Source: Flavobacteriaceae bacterium | Lineage (GTDB): Bacteria > Bacteroidota > Bacteroidia > Flavobacteriales > Weeksellaceae | Direction of reading: 5' to 3' | Length of the DNA: 9,667 bases | NCBI GenBank assembly: GCA_031273305.1 | Contig: JAISSC010000108.1 | Span: 1-9,667 of the forward strand | In this document: positions 5,094-9,667 of the stretch, in pieces | How the letters are laid out: every line of letters begins with the position of its first letter | Numbering within the stretch: the stretch's first letter is position 1 | Position numbers and translations under genes: made by a program | The notes under the pieces: model-generated | The model's database searches: none | What the model was told of the DNA's origin: nothing | What the model saw: the letters and a program-made list of their open reading frames with translations, nothing else

Positions 5094-7928
5094 CTAATCC
5101 CCCTTTAACTCTTTTTTCAAAAACCGGGCTGTATAGCTGATTTTATTCTTTGCTACTTCTTCGGGAGTACCTTGTGCGATAATTTTTCCTCCTTTGTCTC
5201 CTCCTTCTAATCCAATATCAATAATATGATCGGCGACTTTAATAACCTCCATATTGTGTTCGATAATGATTACGGAATTTCCCAAATTTACCAGACGGTT
5301 AATCACTTCCATCAAGATTCGGATATCTTCAAAATGTAGTCCGGTAGTCGGTTCATCCAAGATATAAATAGTATTTCCGGTTTGTTTTTTGCTTAATTCG
5401 GTTGCCAGTTTCACCCGTTGAGCTTCTCCTCCGGACAGGGTGGTAGATTGTTGTCCTAAGGTAATATATCCCAGTCCTACTTCCTGTAAGGTTTTGATTT
5501 TGTGATGAATTTTAGGAACAGGCCGGAAAAATTCCACAGCTTCTTCTATAGTCATATCCAACACATCGGAAATGGATTTTCCTTTGTAACGAACTTCCAG
5601 AGTTTCCCGATTAAACCGTTTTCCGTAGCAAGTTTCACAATGAACGTAAATATCGGGTAAAAAATTCATTTCTATCAGTTTCAATCCGGATCCATGACAT
5701 GCCTCGCATCTTCCTCCTTTTACGTTAAAAGAAAACCGTCCGAGTTTGTATCCTCTTATTTTGGACTCTGGAAGTTGTGAGAAAAGATTCCGTATTTCGG
5801 TAAAAACTCCCGTGTAAGTAGCCGGATTGGAGCGAGGAGTTCTTCCGATAGGAGATTGGTCTACGTCCACGATTTTATCTAAAAACTCCAACCCTTCGAT
5901 CTTTTTATAAGGTAAGGGTTCCTCTTCCGCCCGATAAAAATGTTTGTTGAGAATCGGATATAAGGTATTGGTAATCAGGGAAGATTTTCCGCTTCCTGAA
6001 ACTCCTGTCACGCACACCAACTTTCCTAAAGGAACATTTAAGGTAATATTTTTCAGATTATTCCCTGTGCATCCGGATAATTTCAGGGTATGCCCGTTTC
6101 CTTTTCTTCGCTCTTTGGGTACGGAAATTTTCAATTCTCCGTTGATGTATTTTGAGGTTAGGGTGTTTGCTGTGGAAATATCTTTAGGATCTCCCTGCCA
6201 AACTATTTCTCCGCCCCTTTTTCCTGCAAAGGGACCTAGGTCTATTACGTGATTGGCACTTAGAATCATGTCCTTATCATGTTCTACTACCAGAACCGAG
6301 TTCCCCAAATCCCGAAGTTTTTTCAGGGATTCTATAAGTTTTACATTATCTCTTTGATGCAGCCCGATGCTGGGTTCATCAAGGATGTACAATACATTTA
6401 CCAGTTGAGAGCCGATTTGAGTGGCTAAACGAATCCTTTGAGCTTCTCCTCCGGAGAGAGTTCGGGAGGGGCGATCCAAACTGAGATACTCCAGTCCTAC
6501 ATCCAGTAGAAAACTCAGCCTTTTGGATATTTCCTGCAATAGTTCTTTGGCTATGATGTTTTGGTTCTCTGAAAGTTTGGAAGGCAGTTGCTTTATCCAT
6601 CCTTCTAATTTCTTCAAGGGTAGATTGGCTACTTCTGAAATGTTTTTATCGTCTAGTTTAAAGTAAAGGCTTTCTTTTTTCAATCGTGATCCGTTACAGA
6701 CCGGGCAGGTTCTGTCCTCAAAAATTTGAATTTTGAATTTCTGTATTTCTTCTTCTTCTCTTCCTTCGGATAAACGGGTAAGATGTTCTATTAGCCCTTC
6801 AAAATTAATTTTATATATTTTTTGTATCTGGGCAAAGTCAAGGTCTATAGTAATTTTTTCATTGGAACCGTAAAGAATCTCCTGCTGTGTTTGTTCTGAA
6901 AGTTTTTCCCAGGGGGTACTCATATCAAAACCATTTTTTTTCAGAATAGCTTCTATCTGGGAGAGTATCCAACCGGTATGTTTTAGCTCTTCAAAAATGG
7001 GAAATACATTTTTATTAAAGGATAATTTAGGGTTTGGAATCAGCTTTGATAAATCAATTTCTTTCACTCTTCCCAGTCCGTTGCAATGAGGGCAGGCTCC
7101 TTTGGGGGTGTTAAATGAAAAGGTATTAGGTTCAGGCATTTGGTAGGAAAGTCCGGTAGTGGGGCACATTAAGTTACGGCTGAAATACTTCCCATTGTCT
7201 TCTTCTTGTTTCAATACTATAATCGTTCCGTTTCCATATTGCATTGCCAGACGAATAGAAGATAAAATGCGCTGGGTATGTTCCTTGTCGTCAATGATCA
7301 GTTTATCTATTACTACCTCTATATCATGGATCTTATAGCGGTCTACTTTCATGTCTCGTTCAATATCCATTAGTTTTCCGTCTACTCTCACTTGTAGAAA
7401 TCCTTTTTTTGCCAAACCGGAAAACAATTCATGATAATGTCCTTTACGGGAACGTATTAAAGGTGCAAGTAGTAATATTTTTTCTTTGAGAAAATCTCTA
7501 CGGATCAGTTCAATGATCTGGTCTTCGGAGTATTTGACCATTTTTTCTCCCGTATTGTAGGAATAGGCATCGGATGCACGAGCATATAACAGTCGGAAGA
7601 AGTCATACAATTCGGTAACAGTTCCTACGGTGGAGCGGGGATTCCTTGCTGTGGTCTTCTGCTCAATGGCAATAACCGGAGAAAGTCCATCTATCTTATC
7701 TACATCCGGGCGTTCTAAAGTTCCCAGAAACTGGCGTGCATAGGCTGAGAATGTTTCTATGTAGCGGCGTTGTCCCTCTGCAAAAATTGTATCAAAAGCT
7801 AAAGAGGATTTTCCACTTCCGCTTAAACCTGTAATCACTATTAATTTATTTCTGGGAATTTCAATAGATAAGTCTTTCAGATTGTGCTCTCTTGCTCCGT
7901 AAATTTTTATATAATCCTGATTCATCAT
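5094..7928 (-). CDS. uvrA: UvrABC excision nuclease subunit A
   Basis: The 944-residue product has the normal UvrA length and both ABC ATPase halves. Half one: Walker A GLSGSGKS (34-41), signature LSGGEAQRIRLA (491-502), Walker B YILDEPSIGLH (514-524). Half two: Walker A GVSGSGKS (642-649), signature LSGGEAQRVKLA (831-842), Walker B YILDEPTTGLH (855-865). The zinc module essential for DNA handling is complete (C741, C744, C764, C767), and a CPVC pair is at 408-411. The first zinc site is incomplete: C279 and C282 are present, but its partner pair reads CPTT (255-258) with only one Cys. In the cell UvrA dimers find bulky DNA lesions and load UvrB for excision repair. Two adjacent ATGs (7928 and 7925) could start it; a weak AGG lies just upstream. 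It is transcribed towards the polysaccharide operon, and its TAG lies at the operon's broken end. Confidence 0.98.
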   Translation of the reverse strand: MMNQDYIKIYGAREHNLKDLSIEIPRNKLIVITGLSGSGKSSLAFDTIFAEGQRRYIETFSAYARQFLGTLERPDVDKIDGLSPVIAIEQKTTARNPRSTVGTVTELYDFFRLLYARASDAYSYNTGEKMVKYSEDQIIELIRRDFLKEKILLLAPLIRSRKGHYHELFSGLAKKGFLQVRVDGKLMDIERDMKVDRYKIHDIEVVIDKLIIDDKEHTQRILSSIRLAMQYGNGTIIVLKQEEDNGKYFSRNLMCPTTGLSYQMPEPNTFSFNTPKGACPHCNGLGRVKEIDLSKLIPNPKLSFNKNVFPIFEELKHTGWILSQIEAILKKNGFDMSTPWEKLSEQTQQEILYGSNEKITIDLDFAQIQKIYKINFEGLIEHLTRLSEGREEEEIQKFKIQIFEDRTCPVCNGSRLKKESLYFKLDDKNISEVANLPLKKLEGWIKQLPSKLSENQNIIAKELLQEISKRLSFLLDVGLEYLSLDRPSRTLSGGEAQRIRLATQIGSQLVNVLYILDEPSIGLHQRDNVKLIESLKKLRDLGNSVLVVEHDKDMILSANHVIDLGPFAGKRGGEIVWQGDPKDISTANTLTSKYINGELKISVPKERRKGNGHTLKLSGCTGNNLKNITLNVPLGKLVCVTGVSGSGKSSLITNTLYPILNKHFYRAEEEPLPYKKIEGLEFLDKIVDVDQSPIGRTPRSNPATYTGVFTEIRNLFSQLPESKIRGYKLGRFSFNVKGGRCEACHGSGLKLIEMNFLPDIYVHCETCYGKRFNRETLEVRYKGKSISDVLDMTIEEAVEFFRPVPKIHHKIKTLQEVGLGYITLGQQSTTLSGGEAQRVKLATELSKKQTGNTIYILDEPTTGLHFEDIRILMEVINRLVNLGNSVIIIEHNMEVIKVADHIIDIGLEGGDKGGKIIAQGTPEEVAKNKISYTARFLKKELKGD

Positions 7929-7975
7929 TTCTTACCTAAAAAAATAATCGGCTTTCGTCAAATTTAGGCTAATTG

Positions 7976-7983
7976 CAAAGGTA
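7976..7983 (-). promoter_or_regulatory. Candidate Bacteroidota-type promoter (-7 box) for uvrA
   Basis: On the minus strand this reads TACCTTTG, an exact fit to the TAnnTTTG -7 element used by the primary sigma factor of Bacteroidota, and it is followed by C as is common. It would give a leader of about 40-47 bases before the uvrA start. No convincing TTG-type -33 element is visible at the expected distance upstream (around 8003-8010), so the call rests on the -7 box and position alone. No SOS-type (LexA) operator was recognised. Confidence 0.5.
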
Positions 7984-8013
7984 CGAAATCTACTGCTATT
8001 ACATAATCTCTTG

Positions 8014-8088
8014 TTATTAAAATTATTGAGCGCAGGTTCAACTAATGAATACACTACGTATTTTGATATTATTAAAATTACGCAGGTT
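8014..8088. repeat. Imperfect direct repeat in the uvrA upstream gap
   Basis: The segment TTATTAAAATTA is present at 8014-8025 and again at 8069-8080. Each copy is followed by CGCAGGTT (8031-8038 and 8081-8088). In the first copy five bases (TTGAG) separate the two parts; in the second they are directly joined. Twenty matching bases with a shared order within 75 bp suggests a local duplication or paired binding sites. The AT-rich half alone could be chance. It lies between the 3' end of the surface-protein gene and the uvrA promoter candidate. Confidence 0.45.
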
Positions 8089-8094
8089 TACCTG
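8083..8094 (-). terminator. Weak hairpin just past the surface-protein stop, possible terminator
   Basis: CAGGTTTACCTG is a perfect inverted repeat that can form a 4-5 bp stem with a very short loop, starting 4 bases beyond the TAA at 8098-8100 of the minus-strand surface-protein gene. The bases after it on that strand are AT-rich (GTAATTTTAATAA), but there is no clean T-run. The stem is short for an intrinsic terminator, so this is only a possibility. Confidence 0.25.
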
Positions 8095-8097
8095 TTT

Positions 8098-9667
8098 TTA
8101 TCTGGAATGATAGTTTCGCACCATCAGCCAACCTGTCAACCTCTCTCCTTCAGGGAGGGTAATAGTATACCAGTAAGAAGTTGATGAAACAGCTCTTCCC
8201 AGATATTTTCCATCCCATTCTATATCTTCGGAAATTCCTGTTGCCGTTTTGTCGAATAATAATTTTCCATATCTATCATAAATTTGCACATGGGTTCCTC
8301 CCTTTAGATTTCTCAGTCTCCAGGAATCATTTAAGTTATCTCCGTCAGGCGTAATTACATTAGGAATTTCAATAATTTTAAAATTAAAAGGTCCCGTTAT
8401 ACATCCCGGATCTGCTTTAACCCATACATTATGTACCCCGATATCCAAATTTGTAAATACATTGGAAGATTGCCATGTAAACATATTTAAAGAATATTGA
8501 TAATTACCCGGAGGAGTCACCATCACTTCTGCTCTTCTGTTGACACCGGAGGTTATAACCTGCATAATATTCGGATAAGGCACGACCGTTACAGTTACTT
8601 GCGTTGTTTTAGAACATCCTTCTGAAGTTACTATTAAATAGTAGGTACCTGCTTTCGTTACAGTAAGTTCCTTTCCAGTAAAAATAAACCCATTATCATC
8701 CGACCATTCATAATTTTCATATCCTGCTGAACCTACCAGAGTAGTGCTTCCTCCCTCACAGAAAGATAACTCTCCTGAGATTGTTGGAGGAATAAGGGAA
8801 ATCTCTTTTACCTCCACGTTTGCCGTTCCGGTGCAATCGTTAGCATCTGTAACGGTTAGTGTATATATACCGGATTTAGTGACAATACAAATTTGTTCGT
8901 TATCCTTGCCACTGATACCATTACCACTCCATTTGTAGTTTTTAAAACCGTCAGGAGCCTTTAACTGTGTGCTTTTTCCTGCACAGAAAGATAAATCACC
9001 TGAGATTTTCGGAACAAAATTGAGGTATTCCGTTACCTCCACGTTTGCCGTTCCGGTGCAATCGTTAGCATCTGTAACGGTTAGTGTATATATACCGGAT
9101 TTAGTGACAATACAAATTTGTTCGTTATCCTTGCCGCTGATGCCATTACCGCTCCATTTGTAGTTTTTAAAACCGTCAGGAGCCTTTAACTGTGTGCTTT
9201 TTCCTGCACAGAAAGATAAATCACCTGAGATTTTCGGTTTAATGAATCCTGTAACCGTAATGCTTGCCGTTCCTGAACAACCGTTGTTGTCGGTTACCGT
9301 TAGAGTATACTCTCCGGGTAAAGTTGCTGTATGAGCCTGTCCGGATACAGAACCTATAATATCCGGGCCGTTCCAGCTATATGAAGCATATCCGGAGGAA
9401 CCGGTTAGAGTAGTTCCATTTTCATCACAGAAAAATAAATCACCTACAATTTCCGGTTCTGGGGAAGGATAATCTATAACCTCAATGGAGGATGTTAAGT
9501 AGCAATCGTTTTCTTCTGTAATACTGGCAGTAGTTACTTCCACTCTATATGTTCCTGGTTTCAAAGCATTTACAGTATTGGTATTAGCACCGGGAATAGC
9601 CACATTGTTATAATACCATTGAAAAGTAAGACAACTTGCATTTGAAGAAACCAAAGCCACCAAAGGA
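8098..9667 (-). CDS. Modular Ig/PKD-like repeat surface protein with CHU_C (type IX secretion) C-terminal domain; 5' end outside window
   Basis: The frame is open to the window edge, so the start and signal peptide are not visible; a TTG at 9663 is just an internal Leu codon. Residue numbers below count from that codon. Visible modules, each about 70-75 residues, are: an Ig-like unit (about 1-66, with FQWYYNNVAIPGA); a unit at about 67-141; two almost identical units starting at 144 and 219, each with one Cys pair (e.g. C152 and C202), a NYKWSGNG strand and GIYTLTVTDANDCTGTA; a diverged unit at about 294-361; and a linker domain to about 432. The last 89 residues begin IPNVITPDGDNLNDSW (433-448) and contain VQIYDRYGKLLF, WDGKYLG and GWLMVRN near the end. 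This is the gliding-motility-associated CHU_C domain that in the family directs export by the type IX system to the cell surface or outside. The stalk-like build suggests an adhesin or large extracellular protein, but no ligand or catalytic domain is in view. Confidence 0.9.
   Translation of the reverse strand, partial: PLVALVSSNASCLTFQWYYNNVAIPGANTNTVNALKPGTYRVEVTTASITEENDCYLTSSIEVIDYPSPEPEIVGDLFFCDENGTTLTGSSGYASYSWNGPDIIGSVSGQAHTATLPGEYTLTVTDNNGCSGTASITVTGFIKPKISGDLSFCAGKSTQLKAPDGFKNYKWSGNGISGKDNEQICIVTKSGIYTLTVTDANDCTGTANVEVTEYLNFVPKISGDLSFCAGKSTQLKAPDGFKNYKWSGNGISGKDNEQICIVTKSGIYTLTVTDANDCTGTANVEVKEISLIPPTISGELSFCEGGSTTLVGSAGYENYEWSDDNGFIFTGKELTVTKAGTYYLIVTSEGCSKTTQVTVTVVPYPNIMQVITSGVNRRAEVMVTPPGNYQYSLNMFTWQSSNVFTNLDIGVHNVWVKADPGCITGPFNFKIIEIPNVITPDGDNLNDSWRLRNLKGGTHVQIYDRYGKLLFDKTATGISEDIEWDGKYLGRAVSSTSYWYTITLPEGERLTGWLMVRNYHSR
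8808..9237 (-). repeat. Near-identical tandem 225-bp coding repeat in the surface protein
   Basis: Copies at 8808-9012 and 9033-9237 are offset by exactly 225 bp (75 codons, in frame). They match at all but three of 205 positions by my reading: 8911/9136, 8917/9142 and 8926/9151, each A in the lower copy and G in the upper on the plus strand. All three fall in third codon positions and are synonymous. The 20-bp spacer between the copies and the flanks are unlike. The neighbouring modules have related protein sequence but diverged DNA, so this pair was duplicated or homogenised recently. Confidence 0.95.

Noticed and set aside
5944..6252. 102-codon plus-strand frame inside uvrA
   Set aside because: It is the shadow of conserved UvrA motifs read on the other strand.
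6379..6600. 73-codon minus-strand frame inside uvrA in another phase
   Set aside because: It is an alternative frame of the same strand across the first ABC signature region; UvrA coding explains the sequence fully.
8744..9163. A pair of 64-codon plus-strand frames with matching translations
   Set aside because: They look like paralogous small genes but simply mirror the 225-bp tandem repeat of the minus-strand surface protein.
8808..9237. Possible CRISPR-like or mobile repeat array
   Set aside because: There are only two copies, they are 205 bp long, in frame and coding for protein modules; no short repeats with unique spacers are present.

Overview
The window looks like chromosomal DNA from an AT-rich member of the Bacteroidota, most likely class Flavobacteriia. 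Three things point there. A large surface protein ends in a CHU_C-type (gliding-motility-associated, type IX secretion) C-terminal domain. A promoter of the TAnnTTTG type lies upstream of uvrA. The capsule export pair, a Wza-like protein and a one-piece Wzc-like tyrosine kinase, is arranged as is common in that phylum. I cannot name the genus.

Positions 1-5090, plus strand, are a surface-polysaccharide (capsule/exopolysaccharide) operon. It runs: the 3' end of a Wza-like SLBB export protein, a full-length Wzc-like co-polymerase/BY-kinase, a 62-codon stump of a Wzx-type flippase, a frame-disrupted C-terminal remnant of a polysaccharide pyruvyl transferase, an intact GT2 glycosyltransferase, an intact GT14-like (core-2/I-branching type) glycosyltransferase, and finally a 13-codon stump resembling the N-terminus of a GT4 glycosyltransferase. 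The intact genes overlap by ATGA or are closely spaced, so they were built as one transcription unit. The broken ones look like scars of two deletions, one joining flippase to pyruvyl transferase near 2975-2980 and one ending the operon at the 3' end of uvrA near 5090. As it stands the locus has export parts and two sugar transferases but no complete flippase, no visible polymerase and no initiating transferase. It can work only if those functions are encoded outside the window.

Positions 5094-7928, minus strand, hold a complete uvrA (nucleotide-excision repair). It converges on the operon and has its own promoter candidate in the 169-bp gap at 7929-8097. That gap also holds an imperfect direct repeat and a weak hairpin.

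Positions 8098-9667, minus strand, are the C-terminal part of a modular Ig/PKD-like repeat protein that runs off the window edge. Two adjacent 75-residue modules are almost identical at DNA level, differing by three clustered synonymous changes. This is a recent tandem duplication or gene conversion.

I see no mobile element, CRISPR array, RNA gene or defence system. The most noteworthy content is the eroded polysaccharide locus and the homogenised surface-protein repeats, not a new system.
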